Shown here: one piece after another, positions 53,155 to 63,297 of the stretch
How positions within the stretch are numbered: the first letter of the stretch is position 1
Layout of the letters: each line of letters begins with the position of its first letter
Source of the DNA: BPJU01 sp964425225
Lineage (GTDB): Bacteria; Planctomycetota; Planctomycetia; Pirellulales; Pirellulaceae
Length of the DNA: 64,000 bases
Reading direction: 5' to 3'
Assembly: GCA_964425225.1 (NCBI GenBank)
Contig: CAYRMD010000003.1
Coordinates: 46,592 to 110,591, forward strand
The notes under the pieces: model-generated
Told to the model about the DNA's origin: nothing
Seen by the model: only the letters and a program-made list of their open reading frames with translations
Databases searched by the model: none
Translations under genes and position numbers: made by a program

Positions 53155-53260
53155 GTGTGTGCGTCTCGATTGTGGGTGAGGGTGTCCCCAACGTGGGATA
53201 ATATCACCCGTGTTTACCTTTTCTGTTATGGTTAAAGAGCACCCCCAAGGGAGCGGCTAA
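53155..53260 (+). repeat. R1 element, short degenerate copy D
   Basis: GTGTGTGCGTCTCGATTGTGGGTG at the left end and AAGGGAGCGGC at the right end match the R1 head and tail; the middle is shortened to about 70 bases with little similarity. Confidence 0.5.
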
Positions 53261-53265
53261 AAGAA

Positions 53266-53362
53266 TGTAGCGCAAAGGCGCCAAGGCGATAACGCCGAAG
53301 GAAGACAACGTGTACCTTTCGATCGCCTGCTTGTGTCTCTGCACCTCTGCGTTAAATGATTC
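53266..53362. repeat. R2 inverted pair attached to R1 copy D
   Basis: A plus arm (AGCGCAAAGGCGCCAAGG) and a minus arm (TCTCTGCACCTCTGCGTTAAATGATT) enclose a spacer with ACGTGTACCT, the same spacer motif as in the pair at 15175. Confidence 0.7.
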
Positions 53363-53681
53363 CCTTCCGGTATGGCAAAGGTCGCGCCTAGGTTCACGAC
53401 CTCGAATCATCTCCGGTACCACTGCCGTCTTACACCACCCCTCCGCAACGAAGGGTGACTTCGGATAGACTAAGGCAGATCGACGATCGAGGGATCGCGC
53501 GTGGATCTCTCGCTGCATTTTTTGCCACGTACGGCAGTCGAATGTAGAGGCGACTTGGTGGGCGACACTTGAGGTTCTCAAGGGTTACCACCGGCACGCT
53601 GGTTTCAAGTTCCGGGTGCCTCTATTCACGGACCCTACAGGAAGGCCCTCAGCGTACCGGGAATGGAAGAATGTGGCGGCG

Positions 53682-54404
53682 ATGAAGCTCTTGCAGTTGA
53701 CGCTCGGTGATCCGACCAAGGACATAGCCTTGGACGAGGCGCTGGTCGACGCCGCGGACGCTGGTGAATTGGCGGCGGATGAAGTGCTGAGGATTTGGGA
53801 GCCGCAGCGCCCGATTATCGTTTTGGGGCGTTCCTCGCGCGTACATGAAGAAGTTAACGTGGTGGTGGCGCAAAAGAGCAGCGTACCGATCATCCGCCGC
53901 GCCAGTGGCGGAGCTTCTGTGGTGATCGGTCCAGGTTGTCTGATGTATGCTCTCGTTCTGGATTGTCGCCGGCGGCCATTGTTGCGCGATGTAACTCTAG
54001 CGCACGCGTACGTCTTGCGGCACATCGCCGAAGCTGTAGCTCATCAGCTACCGGACATATCTATTGATGGTGTAAGCGATCTAGTCTGGAAATCCCGGAA
54101 GTTTTCTGGAAACAGCATTCGGTCGAAACGCAATTATCTTCTCTATCACGGAACACTTTTATATGCGATGGATCTTTCCTGGGTAACGACGTTGCTTCTT
54201 GTACCTCCTCGCCAACCCCCATACCGAAAGGGCAGAACTCACGAAGAATTCCTCACCAACATCCCTCTTGATATGGGCAAGCTCCACGATGACCTGCATC
54301 GTGTTTGGAAAATCGATGGCGTGCTCGAGCAGTGGCCTCATCGGCGTACGGAGATTCTCGTGAGTCGTTATTATGATCGGCCGGAGTGGACTTACCGTTT
54401 TTGA
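53682..54404 (+). CDS. lplA: Lipoate-protein ligase A family protein
   Basis: The 240-residue protein belongs to the lipoate/octanoyl-transfer (LplA/LipM) family. It has the motifs IIRRASGGASVVIGPGCLMYALVL and RKFSGNSIRSKRNYLLYHGTLLY, with the catalytic Lys in RKFSGNS. It attaches lipoate or octanoate to carrier domains such as GcvH. The ATG at 53682 begins the recognisable domain (MKLLQLTLGDP). It is a plausible modifying enzyme for the lipoyl carrier at 37.7 kb, but could equally serve housekeeping complexes elsewhere in the genome. It lacks the C-terminal accessory domain of long LplA. Confidence 0.85.
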   Translation: MKLLQLTLGDPTKDIALDEALVDAADAGELAADEVLRIWEPQRPIIVLGRSSRVHEEVNVVVAQKSSVPIIRRASGGASVVIGPGCLMYALVLDCRRRPLLRDVTLAHAYVLRHIAEAVAHQLPDISIDGVSDLVWKSRKFSGNSIRSKRNYLLYHGTLLYAMDLSWVTTLLLVPPRQPPYRKGRTHEEFLTNIPLDMGKLHDDLHRVWKIDGVLEQWPHRRTEILVSRYYDRPEWTYRF

Positions 54405-54683
54405 TGGAATCGCCCGCTGGTTTGCCGCAAGGCTAATCTCCTTGCGATGCATCCTCTATCATCCGTTTCGGCGTCGGATACCCGGCGATGAGTAGCGCTT
54501 GGCCGACGGAGCGTGAAATAATGTGGGCTCACCGTACGTCTCCTGATTAAGCCGTTGAGCCTTTACCAATAATTGCAGCTTGGCGGATGCCGGAACCATG
54601 CCCGTTTATTCATACGATCGTGATGCAACTTGAGGTGTCTCGATCCGAAATCGATTCGGGCAATATCTGGACTGCGCCAGCGG

Positions 54684-56960
54684 TTAGACTAATCCCCATC
54701 GCCTGCGTAGAAACCACTCGGCACACCAAAGTCCGACGATCAGTAGGAAAGCGATTGCAGCATCCCACGTAGTGTCGCCGAATCGCCATCTTCGCTGTGC
54801 AGAAAGTACTTCGTCGGGACTACGTTCTTTTAGTGTGCCAATCACTTGGGGTAATTCCTCCGGAGCCACCAATTTGCCACCAGCGTCACGAGTTGCCAGG
54901 GCCATGCGTGCCAATTGATCCGGGTCGGCGGCCAAAACGGAGCGTTCGATATCCACGTCCACGACTTGGACTGTCGCTTCGGCCTTGCCAATCGTTGAAC
55001 CAGCACGTGTGGCTATGGCTTCGAAGCGATAATCTCCTGACTGCTCCAAGTCGCGCAGCGTAGCGCTCCAATGATCATGCTGGGCAGTGAGCTCTACCGG
55101 GCGGCGCTGGCCGTCGGGCGACACCACGACTACTTCTAATTCTGCATCGGTTTCAGCGTCACCGGCGGGAGATCGAACACCGGCGGTGAGTTCAACGGCT
55201 GCTCGCGGCGCAAAGCGCCTCTTGGGCAGTTGCAGCCAAACTTCGCTTCGCGGATCGTCCTCCCGATGGGCTAGCCAGAGGATCGTTTGCCGCCAAAACC
55301 GCTTGTGCTCCTGTTGGTAGCCATATTGCCACCAACGGTATGTCGAGTCGCCGGCAAACGCCAGCACGCGCCCGCGTCCATATTCGGAAGCTACCAGCAG
55401 CGGCTCATTGTTGGGCCCCGCAGCCAATACCCGCGCTGTGGGCTTTAAACCTACAAAGCGATTGGCTCCAAGCAGGGGCGGTAGTTTACGCCACACAGCG
55501 TCATTCTCCGCATCCGAAGCTAAACGGACTATTGGATGGGGTGTTGCCGGAAGCATGCGCAGGCCACCCTCCGGACTCCAGTGCGTATCGACGCGCGGCG
55601 GCGCCCTGAAGGAGGGATCTTGTCGCTCCCAGCGTTGCATTTCTACGGGGAGAACATCAACCAGCGGAGTTTCCGCGTACCCCCCCGGACCAAAACTGCG
55701 ATAGCCACCCAGCATCATAAGGCCGGTGCCTTGCTCAACCCATCGAGCTAAAGCACGCCAATCTTCCATTCGAAAAGCGCTGGCGTCTAGATTTTCCAGG
55801 AGAACCACATCGGTTCGCTCCTGTTGCAAGACTGCGCTCCGCGGATCAGGCCAATGTGGCTGGTTGCGGGGATCGATGTAGATGTGCTGTAACTGAATAT
55901 CCGGGGAACTGGCTAAGGACCAACGTAAGTAGCGCTGCTCGCCGGTCAGACTCCCATAAACGTACAAAACACGTAGGCCACCTTCCAATACGGTAAGAAA
56001 GCTGGTCAGTGAATTGTTTGCTGTATTGATTTCACCAGGTTGCGCTGGAGCCTGGAGCACCAAACGATATTGTCCGGCCTTGGGGGGCACGACCGAAAAC
56101 TCCACGGTCAGCAAACGTGACTCAGAGCCAATCGTCACCTCTTTCGGGCCAATGGTCTCTCGTTTTCCATCAGGATGCATCACAAGCAATTCCACGGGGA
56201 TCGGTTGATTGGCGTAACCACCCACACGAACTACCCCGCGCACGAGCAGCTCGTTCTTTACGAAAGCCGTAAACTGTTCCGGCAAGTTTTCGACAGCCAC
56301 GTCACGCACTTGACCGGTATCTCCCGGCTGGCCGAAGGCCACAGTCCACAGCGGTACCCCCATGCGCGCGACGTGTTGTGCCGCCTCATGCACCTCCACT
56401 TTTGGATCATAGGCCGTTACGACACCATCACCCATCAAGATGATAGCTCCGACGCGTTTGCCCAAGGCTCGCCGGATTGCCTGGTCCAAGCAACCACCGA
56501 TGTCGGTTTCCTTCCCGGTCGGACGTTCTGGCAGCTCTGTTTTCAACTGTGCTAGAGCAAACGGGCGGAGCTCCCGATCGTAGCCGTAAACTTCGACTTG
56601 CCACCTGGCTCCCAGTTCGTTCAGGAGAGGTATCACCTGTTCGAGTAATTGTCGCTGCGCTTGCCAGCGCGTAAGCTCGCCGGTGCCCGAAGGCAATTCC
56701 ATACTTTGGCTGGTGTCAAACATGACGATCAGCACAGCGGGTTGAACCAGTCGGCTGGTATAGACCCAAGCCGGACGCAGGAGGGCAACGACAAGAAATA
56801 GTGACGCACTGCACCGAAGCCCTAGTAGTATCCACCGCTGCCGGCGACTTAAACGGCCGAAAGTTGGGCGCAGTGCAAGGACTGCCAATAGTACCAGCGC
56901 CGCGATCGCTACGAGGAGATAACTATCGAAAATCGGATTAATCGTAAGCCGTGCTTCCAA
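54684..56960 (-). CDS. VWA and glutamine-amidotransferase-like membrane protein
   Basis: This large protein (758 residues from the TTG at 56960, which has AAGGA eight bases upstream; a GTG at 57056 is an alternative) has two N-terminal membrane helices, a VWA-type domain (IVMFDTSQSMELP), a central beta-sandwich region, a glutamine-amidotransferase-like domain (MMLGGYRSFGPGGYAETPLVDVLPV and VLAFAGDSTYRWW), and a C-terminal helix. The catalytic Cys of true amidotransferases is not evident. It is the last of four genes with MoxR, DUF58 and BatA-like partners, an operon common in planctomycetes and Bacteroidetes, probably for envelope assembly or stress. Confidence 0.82.
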   Translation of the reverse strand: MEARLTINPIFDSYLLVAIAALVLLAVLALRPTFGRLSRRQRWILLGLRCSASLFLVVALLRPAWVYTSRLVQPAVLIVMFDTSQSMELPSGTGELTRWQAQRQLLEQVIPLLNELGARWQVEVYGYDRELRPFALAQLKTELPERPTGKETDIGGCLDQAIRRALGKRVGAIILMGDGVVTAYDPKVEVHEAAQHVARMGVPLWTVAFGQPGDTGQVRDVAVENLPEQFTAFVKNELLVRGVVRVGGYANQPIPVELLVMHPDGKRETIGPKEVTIGSESRLLTVEFSVVPPKAGQYRLVLQAPAQPGEINTANNSLTSFLTVLEGGLRVLYVYGSLTGEQRYLRWSLASSPDIQLQHIYIDPRNQPHWPDPRSAVLQQERTDVVLLENLDASAFRMEDWRALARWVEQGTGLMMLGGYRSFGPGGYAETPLVDVLPVEMQRWERQDPSFRAPPRVDTHWSPEGGLRMLPATPHPIVRLASDAENDAVWRKLPPLLGANRFVGLKPTARVLAAGPNNEPLLVASEYGRGRVLAFAGDSTYRWWQYGYQQEHKRFWRQTILWLAHREDDPRSEVWLQLPKRRFAPRAAVELTAGVRSPAGDAETDAELEVVVVSPDGQRRPVELTAQHDHWSATLRDLEQSGDYRFEAIATRAGSTIGKAEATVQVVDVDIERSVLAADPDQLARMALATRDAGGKLVAPEELPQVIGTLKERSPDEVLSAQRRWRFGDTTWDAAIAFLLIVGLWCAEWFLRRRWGLV

Positions 56961-57103
56961 TGCGCAGTTCCTTGCGAAGCTAGCGTTTGCCGGACGCTCC
57001 GAGCAGTCGGTGGACAACCGGCCCTCGAGGCCTCGGTCGATGGCGTTTCGGTGCACTTGCTTTGCGAGCGACTCGAATGCATACGGCCACGACCGATGTA
57101 ATT

Positions 57104-59461
57104 CTAGATGTCTTGGCGGCGATAGAAACGATTCGCAAAGGCATATTCTACCGCGACTAATACCACCAACAGGAGCATCAGGAGCGAGTAGAATTCGCGT
57201 CCTAAGCGCTGTTGTCCCTGAGCTCGTTCGATTTGTCGCACATCGCGCAGCCGTTGCAAACGTCCGCGTCCAAAGTGAATGTTCAAGGTTTCCGGGTCAA
57301 TGCGCTTTAGATCCGTGAGCTCTTCGGGAATGTTTACCGAGAACCCGCGATGGACCATATCGCCTCGTTTTCCTTTTAAATCATAGTGTCCCGGTGTTTC
57401 GGTAAAGCGAACGGACAGCCGGTCGCTCGTAGCCGATAACTGATATGGTTCACCCGTCGGAGGGAAAACTTGAAATCGGTCTGGATCGACTTGGGGACGT
57501 AGGGCAAACGTAGCAACCTCACCCGAATAGTAATTGAATCGGTCCACGCCGCTTGCCACCAAATACAGCATCATCTCATTAATGAGGACGAATTGGGGCC
57601 AAGGATCTTCGCCAAAAACAAACTCATTCCAAGGCAACCTTCCCGGCGGACGTGCCGTGTCGGATAGCGGAGTGGTCATCACCAGGACTTTCCCTTTCCC
57701 CACGGCGTGTTCCAGTAGCGCCGGTTCTCCGTTGCTGTAATAAGCTAGGAATCGCACGGATTCACTTTGTGTGTCGAAATTCCAATGGCGAAAAACCGGA
57801 AAGGCATGCCATGGCACCGAGCTTGCGCTTTCACGAAAAACGCGCCAGATCGGGTGTTGCCCATCATGAGGAACCAGGAAAAGGTCTCGGCCACTGCTAC
57901 GAAAAATGCGGCTTACCGATCCACCCAGTAGCTCGATAGTTTCCGAGAGGTTGAAATTAGCTTCCGCGGCATGGTGCCCCAGAAAAACCGCCAGGCCCCC
58001 CCCGCCGTGCACGTATTCAACAAGCGACTTCCAGACGTCTGGTTCCAACGGCGGGGGGTCGGCTAGTACAACCGCGGCAAAGCGCGACAACTCTTGTCGT
58101 GCCAGCTCTTCGATACGCATCTGCGTGCAATCGAAACGTGCTCGACCTTGTTCGCGAAGTTCAAAGGGCGCCAGTGCTTCGGCAAGGAACCGGAGCGACA
58201 CGTCTTGTGGCGCAGCCAACAACACGGGCCATGCCTGCTGCACATAGACCGTAAAATACCGCACGTCGTCCCATGTTAATCCGTCCTGGCCTGTGATGCG
58301 CACTCGCCCGTGCACCGTCCCCTCCGGCAACCCCTGGATGCGGAATTCCAAAGCATGGCTCTTCTCTGACTGAAGCGTGATGGTCCGGCTCCCGCGCAAT
58401 ACCGCATTCGGCCGCACCAGTACACCATCACGCACATACGGGTACTGAGGGTCGGGGGGTTCGATCAGCAATTCCACCACCCGTTCGGATTCGATTCCCA
58501 GTGATTGGATAACCGTTTGGATCACCAAATCGCCTTCCCGCGACGTTCGTTCGGCGGAAAGTCGCAACAGACCCATCGATACATTTTTGGGTGCGTCCAC
58601 TCCAACATCGATCAGGTACCAGTTTACGTCGGGATGCGCATCCGCTTCACGTCGTAGCTGTTGCAAGGTCTGTTCCGTCCAAACGCGATGATTGAGATCC
58701 GTAAATAGGTAGATCTCCTTCCGTTCATGGTCGGCTTGGGCCAATAGCTGAAGAGCATCGCGTACCAGGTCGGTCCAGGGCCGCGGCACGAAGCTGGGTC
58801 GCAAATTCTTGACAGCCGTTGCGACAGCCGCTGGATCCAGAGAAAAAACAGCAGCCGAGCTTTGCGAGTCGATGGCGGCAGCGACGCTTTCGGCCGGAAG
58901 GTGGCGCAGTATCTGCGTAGCGAATTGTGCTGCCTGTTCGATACGGCTCCGATTATCGGCCCGGTAGGCCATCCGCGGCGACGTGTCAAAGACAAGTACG
59001 GCCGCCACCGGGGCTTGTTGCCCAAGCAGGATCGGTGGTGTACTACGCCACGCCAATATCGCTTGCACAAGTGACGCAACTAATAACAAACCGGCCGCCG
59101 TCCCGATGATCCCCGTTAACAAACGACTGCGACCCAGAATCAGCACCCAGGTGGCCAGGAGCGCCAATAATACGCCGAGCGCGCCTAATGCACTGCACGT
59201 AATCCAGCGTCCGAGTTGGCTGGAAGCGACGGTCGGCCGCGCTAAAGCTAGGGCTAAGAGTGCGATAACGAGCGATCGTAAGAAAAGCAAGAGCCATTGC
59301 TTCCAATGCAGATGCCGTTGGTTGGTACGCAGCCGAGGTTTGACCCATTGCAAGGCGGGAAAAACGATGTGCTTCGGGCGCGGCTTGAACGACAAGTGCA
59401 ATACGATCGGTATGGCGACCAATACCAACCCTGCAAGCATACCTGCATTTAAGAGTGCCAT
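57104..59461 (-). CDS. BatA-like VWA membrane protein
   Basis: The 785-residue protein begins with a BatA-type N-terminal segment (LLNAGMLAGLVLVAIPIVLHLSFKPRPK, KQWLLLFLRSLVIALLALALARP), then two more helices, a VWA domain (VLVFDTSPRMAYRADNRSRIEQA, metal site partly degenerate) and a C-terminal half with a ThuA/amidotransferase-like fold and a final membrane helix. It lies 15 bases after the DUF58 gene and 143 before the next. It should interact with MoxR and DUF58 at the inner membrane. Confidence 0.85.
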   Translation of the reverse strand: MALLNAGMLAGLVLVAIPIVLHLSFKPRPKHIVFPALQWVKPRLRTNQRHLHWKQWLLLFLRSLVIALLALALARPTVASSQLGRWITCSALGALGVLLALLATWVLILGRSRLLTGIIGTAAGLLLVASLVQAILAWRSTPPILLGQQAPVAAVLVFDTSPRMAYRADNRSRIEQAAQFATQILRHLPAESVAAAIDSQSSAAVFSLDPAAVATAVKNLRPSFVPRPWTDLVRDALQLLAQADHERKEIYLFTDLNHRVWTEQTLQQLRREADAHPDVNWYLIDVGVDAPKNVSMGLLRLSAERTSREGDLVIQTVIQSLGIESERVVELLIEPPDPQYPYVRDGVLVRPNAVLRGSRTITLQSEKSHALEFRIQGLPEGTVHGRVRITGQDGLTWDDVRYFTVYVQQAWPVLLAAPQDVSLRFLAEALAPFELREQGRARFDCTQMRIEELARQELSRFAAVVLADPPPLEPDVWKSLVEYVHGGGGLAVFLGHHAAEANFNLSETIELLGGSVSRIFRSSGRDLFLVPHDGQHPIWRVFRESASSVPWHAFPVFRHWNFDTQSESVRFLAYYSNGEPALLEHAVGKGKVLVMTTPLSDTARPPGRLPWNEFVFGEDPWPQFVLINEMMLYLVASGVDRFNYYSGEVATFALRPQVDPDRFQVFPPTGEPYQLSATSDRLSVRFTETPGHYDLKGKRGDMVHRGFSVNIPEELTDLKRIDPETLNIHFGRGRLQRLRDVRQIERAQGQQRLGREFYSLLMLLLVVLVAVEYAFANRFYRRQDI

Positions 59462-59476
59462 ACCGCTTTGAGATCG

Positions 59477-60373
59477 CTAAAAACGAGCCTGACGGTTCAT
59501 TAGGTATTCCATTAAAGCCCGATCGAATCGCATGGCCGTATCCAACGGTACATAGTCGACTTTGACTCGGCCCAATTCATCGCGCATCCTTTCACGAAAA
59601 GCCGATAGCTCATCCAGATACTCCCTCTGATAGTTATCCGCATCTACCTGGATCACCTCCCCCGATTCTGGATCCTCCAGTGCCACCAAGCCGTGAAAAG
59701 GAAACGTTACTTCCGCCTCATCCAAAATATGAAAGACAATCAGATCGTGCCCTCGGTGTCGCAATTTGTGGATCCCTCGTACCGCCTCCTCAGCATCGCA
59801 CAGGAGGTCCGAAAAGATCATCACAAGACTGCGATGCCGTAACATAGCACATAGCTGGTCCAGACAATTCCCTATTTGCGTTTTGCCCATCGGCTGCGCT
59901 CGGGACAATAACGACAAAATGTTGCCCAATTGTGTCCGCTTGGATCGAGGAGCCAAGCTGCCATGGATGCGCTCAGAAAACAACACCAGTCCCACGGGGT
60001 CTTGCTGGTGAATCATCAAGTACGCTAACGCGGCTGCCAAACAGATCGCGTAGTCGAATTTGGTTAATTCCTGCCGATAGGTATAGGCCATCGAGCGGCT
60101 GACATCCATTACGAGATAACCGTTGATATTCGTTTCGGCCTCGAATTTCTTGACGTAGTACTTGTCCGTCTTCGCATAGGCCAACCAGTCGATATCTTTC
60201 GGATCATCTCCCGGCACATAGCGCCGGTGTTCACTGAATTCCACGGAGAAACCATGATAGGGACTCGCATGCAGACCCTGGAGGAATCCTTTCACCACGA
60301 ACTGGGCCCGCAAGTCCAACCGTTTGATCTGATGGATTACTTCAGGTCGCAGATACTGTTCGACAGCCGCCAC
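59477..60373 (-). CDS. DUF58 domain protein
   Basis: The 298-residue protein has the DUF58 hallmark GDDPKDIDWLAYAKTDKYYVKKFEAETN and a VWA-like second half (LVMDVSRSMAYTY, VMIFSDLLCDAEEA). Such proteins always accompany MoxR AAA+ ATPases. It has no membrane helix. Only 14 bases separate it from the MoxR gene. Confidence 0.9.
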   Translation of the reverse strand: MAAVEQYLRPEVIHQIKRLDLRAQFVVKGFLQGLHASPYHGFSVEFSEHRRYVPGDDPKDIDWLAYAKTDKYYVKKFEAETNINGYLVMDVSRSMAYTYRQELTKFDYAICLAAALAYLMIHQQDPVGLVLFSERIHGSLAPRSKRTQLGNILSLLSRAQPMGKTQIGNCLDQLCAMLRHRSLVMIFSDLLCDAEEAVRGIHKLRHRGHDLIVFHILDEAEVTFPFHGLVALEDPESGEVIQVDADNYQREYLDELSAFRERMRDELGRVKVDYVPLDTAMRFDRALMEYLMNRQARF

Positions 60374-60387
60374 GGATCCGGACTCCC

Positions 60388-61425
60388 CTAGATGGTATCA
60401 CTACGATCGCGAGCCAGTTTCGGTACTTCTGGCTCCGGAATATCTTTCAATAACCGCTCGATTAAATCCTCGGCCGTCATCCCCTCGGCCTGCGCCTGGA
60501 AATTCGTGCTCAACCGGTGTCGAAGCACGGGTACCGCAATTCTACGGATATCGTCAATTGCCACCGAATAGCGACCACTCATGGCGGCGATCGCTTTCGC
60601 GCCTGCTATCAAGAACTGACCGGCCCGAGGTCCGGCTCCCCAGTCCACTAACTCGCGGATGTACTCGGGAGCCGAAGGGTCGCGCGGGCGCGTGGCGCGC
60701 ACCAGTCGAGCAACGTATTTGATCACGTATTCGCTAACAGCTACGGATGCAACCAGCCGCTGCAGATTCAAAATTGCCTTGGCAGACAATACCTTGCGAA
60801 CCTCGACTCGCTCCTGACGAGCACCTAGGGCTAGAATCTTTTCCTCCTCTTCTAACGTCGGGTACCCCACCTTGATGTTAAACATAAACCGGTCCAATTG
60901 CGCTTCGGGGAGCGGATAGGTACCCTCCTGTTCAATCGGATTCTGCGTGGCAATCGTGAAAAAAGGATCCGGCAAAGGATACGTCGCTGTTCCTACGGTC
61001 ACTTCCCGTTCCTGCATGGCTTGAAGCAGAGCAGCCTGTGTTTTGGGAGGGGTACGGTTGATTTCATCGGCCAAGAGGATGTTCGTAAAAACCGGGCCTT
61101 CGACAAACCGAAACGTGCGCCGCCCCTGGTCGTCTTCTTCGAGCACATTCGTGCCGGTGATGTCGCTTGGCATCAAATCCGGAGTGAATTGTATGCGCTT
61201 GAAACTGACATCCAGAATCTTAGCTAACGTGCTGACCATTAGCGTCTTGGCCAAGCCAGGGACGCCCTCCAAGAGACAGTGTCCTCGCGTGAAAATGGCG
61301 GCAAAAAGTTGCTCGATCACCGCATCCTGCCCGACGATCACCTTCTGCAGCTCTTGCTGCATGATCTGACGGTGAACACTGAATTCCTGCAAAACTTCAG
61401 CTAAATTGCGAGGTTTGCTCGACAC
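60388..61425 (-). CDS. MoxR-family AAA+ ATPase
   Basis: The ATPase has Walker A GVPGLAKT (54-61), Walker B LLADEIN and sensor regions (IATQNPIEQEGTYPLPEAQLDRF), and the C-terminal lid with RAGQFLIAGAKAIA. The GTG at 61425 is preferred because AGGAGG lies four bases upstream, giving a normal 345-residue MoxR; the frame is open to 61536 without similarity. It leads a minus-strand operon with DUF58 and two VWA proteins and probably works as a chaperone for metal insertion or complex assembly. Confidence 0.93.
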   Translation of the reverse strand: MSSKPRNLAEVLQEFSVHRQIMQQELQKVIVGQDAVIEQLFAAIFTRGHCLLEGVPGLAKTLMVSTLAKILDVSFKRIQFTPDLMPSDITGTNVLEEDDQGRRTFRFVEGPVFTNILLADEINRTPPKTQAALLQAMQEREVTVGTATYPLPDPFFTIATQNPIEQEGTYPLPEAQLDRFMFNIKVGYPTLEEEEKILALGARQERVEVRKVLSAKAILNLQRLVASVAVSEYVIKYVARLVRATRPRDPSAPEYIRELVDWGAGPRAGQFLIAGAKAIAAMSGRYSVAIDDIRRIAVPVLRHRLSTNFQAQAEGMTAEDLIERLLKDIPEPEVPKLARDRSDTI

Positions 61426-62338
61426 GGTTCCTCCTACCGATCCAGGGTTAAAGGGAACAGGACTGGCTATCCCGGGACATCCGACGTTAACCACCACATC
61501 CATCGTGCGGCATGCCCGCTCGGCACACAGCATCATCCTACGCGGAGCCTAACGGTAACGGTAGGCACCGCCCGAAACGTACCGCCGCCTCGCACAGACA
61601 TCCGCCGCCGGATACTAGTGAACAATGTAACCGAGTACCCTTTTTTGTACTCGAACACCACCAACTCCGGAAAACTCATCCGAACGGCAAAGGATGTCGA
61701 GCTGTTGGCGAAAAACCATCCGGAGAAGCTTTGGGCAAACCGAAAATGGAGAGTGCGACTGTTTTTGGGACACCTTCTATATTCTTGCCAGCTCAGGAAA
61801 CCGCCGCGGCCTGGTCGATCCTCGCGGAGTTGACCAGCATGTCGGCAACAGAAACGCGGACAGCTTGGTAGCTCCGTTTAGCACGATCTGACCAAACCCT
61901 CGCGTCAAGGGCACTACCGCTGACAGCGCTCAAGCCGTACAACGCATACGTTGATACACTCAATTGGGCCAACTTATACCGCGAACATTACTCGTCGAAG
62001 TAACTGCACCAATCCGGGTTGACACGCGTCTGGGTGGAAGCGATCGGGCGGTCATAGTACTTCCTTATATGTATATCTCAGTACACCACTAGAGTCATTT
62101 CGACGGTAGGCATCAGGATTCCCACGGCGGACGATACACACGAGTCTGGCCCCGGCAGTGGATAAAGCCGTCGCGACGTTCGCACAAGTCGCATAGGGGT
62201 TTGCGCGAAGGTTCCAAACAGCCCATTTATTTCGTTCGTTACGCTTGTCAGATTTCACCGAACTGGTGCGTTGATAAGAGTGTAGTGCCCGTAAGTTGGG
62301 CACTCGAAACAGATCCCTTAACAATAGGAAGAAATTTT
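61426..62338. other. 913-base gap without recognisable gene
   Basis: Between the divergent MoxR operon and the PIN-like genes there are only short open frames without family resemblance. A six-base-pair inverted repeat (GAGTAC / GTACTC, 61633-61652) encloses a T-run. No R1 or R2 element was found. Promoters for both directions must lie here. Confidence 0.4.
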
Positions 62339-63187
62339 ATGACCTCTAAAAAATCGAACGTAGTTTTTCCGGAGCCAGCTTTATTGGGAACCCATGTGCA
62401 GGCCGAACAACCATCGCGGCCGAACGTCGTCAATACGGTGATACTAATCGATGCAGATCATGCCCCAGTTCCGCCACCGGAAGCTACGGACGCGGGAACG
62501 CGCGTGATCGTCTTCGGATGTGAAGAAAGCGGAGTACGAAGTTATTATAGCAAAATGCGTAGTCAGAACCCTTTCGTGGAGCTGGTTATTAGCTCAGCCG
62601 GACATAATTCTACGGATTTTGTGCTTACCTATCGCCTAGGGCAGCTCGCCACCCGCCATCCGGATGCACGGTTCATAATTGTTTCCCGAGGCAGGGGGTT
62701 CGACTCGGTTGTAGGATATGTTAACGACAACGGCATAGAATGCGTTCGGTTTACTGGCGAGACCAGGAGTAGCGCGCGTCCTCATAGGCGAGGCCGCCAA
62801 GCTGGCAAGAGACCTGACCCGCGCTACGTGATCAAACATACCAATCGAAAGTGTCCTGTATGCGGCGCGGATTTAGCAAATCAACAACCAGTTCCCGCGA
62901 ACGTTGACGGTGCCGCTACGCAAAACGATGCATCGCAAGACAGGAATACGCGTGCCACGAGTAACGACCCAACGGTCGATTTAGAGCTTATACGCACTGT
63001 GATGCGGCGCTTAAGAAGGGCGCACGGACGGCCGCGGAACCGGAACCGCCTGACTTCATTTGTAAAAGCACAGACTGGCGTTCCTGACAACAGCATAGCT
63101 CGCAAGGTTGTGGAAGAGTTGTTCGCCTTGGGAATCGTCGTAAAGAACTTCGACGGCAAGCTGTTCTACCCAAGCGTTGCCATCTAA
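62339..63187 (+). CDS. PIN-like domain protein with winged-helix tail (1 of 2)
   Basis: From the ATG at 62339 (AGGAAG seven bases upstream) the 282-residue product starts with a PIN/NYN-like nuclease fold: LIDAD (Asp38, Asp40), NSTDFVLTYRLGQLATRHPDARFIIVS (Asp93) and RGFDSVV (Asp122). One acidic position normally present before GFD reads Arg here. A CPVCGADL half-zinc motif and a C-terminal winged-helix-like domain (about 215-282, RRAHGRPRNRNRL ... LFYPSVAI) follow, as in PIN_7-type proteins. It has a paralogue directly downstream. RNA cleavage or binding is likely; the target is unknown. Confidence 0.75.
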   Translation: MTSKKSNVVFPEPALLGTHVQAEQPSRPNVVNTVILIDADHAPVPPPEATDAGTRVIVFGCEESGVRSYYSKMRSQNPFVELVISSAGHNSTDFVLTYRLGQLATRHPDARFIIVSRGRGFDSVVGYVNDNGIECVRFTGETRSSARPHRRGRQAGKRPDPRYVIKHTNRKCPVCGADLANQQPVPANVDGAATQNDASQDRNTRATSNDPTVDLELIRTVMRRLRRAHGRPRNRNRLTSFVKAQTGVPDNSIARKVVEELFALGIVVKNFDGKLFYPSVAI

Positions 63188-63297
63188 GGAACGATACCGC
63201 CAACAATCCGGTCCGAAGGAAAGGTAAAGCGGCCCACGGAGGAAATGGTTGCGTTTGGCTTTCGTCGCAGCGCAGTCTCTCCAAAAGGATTGCAAAC

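Larger units (their letters stand above)
53085..53681. other. 597-base gap with degenerate R1 and R2 pair
   Basis: Most of the left half is repeat sequence. Open frames on the minus strand here run across the repeats and are not credible genes. The lipoate ligase frame is open upstream to 53616 but without family resemblance. Confidence 0.5.

Noticed and set aside
53204..53581. 125-codon minus-strand frame
   Set aside because: It runs through R1 and R2 repeat sequence; similar frames appear wherever R2 arms occur.
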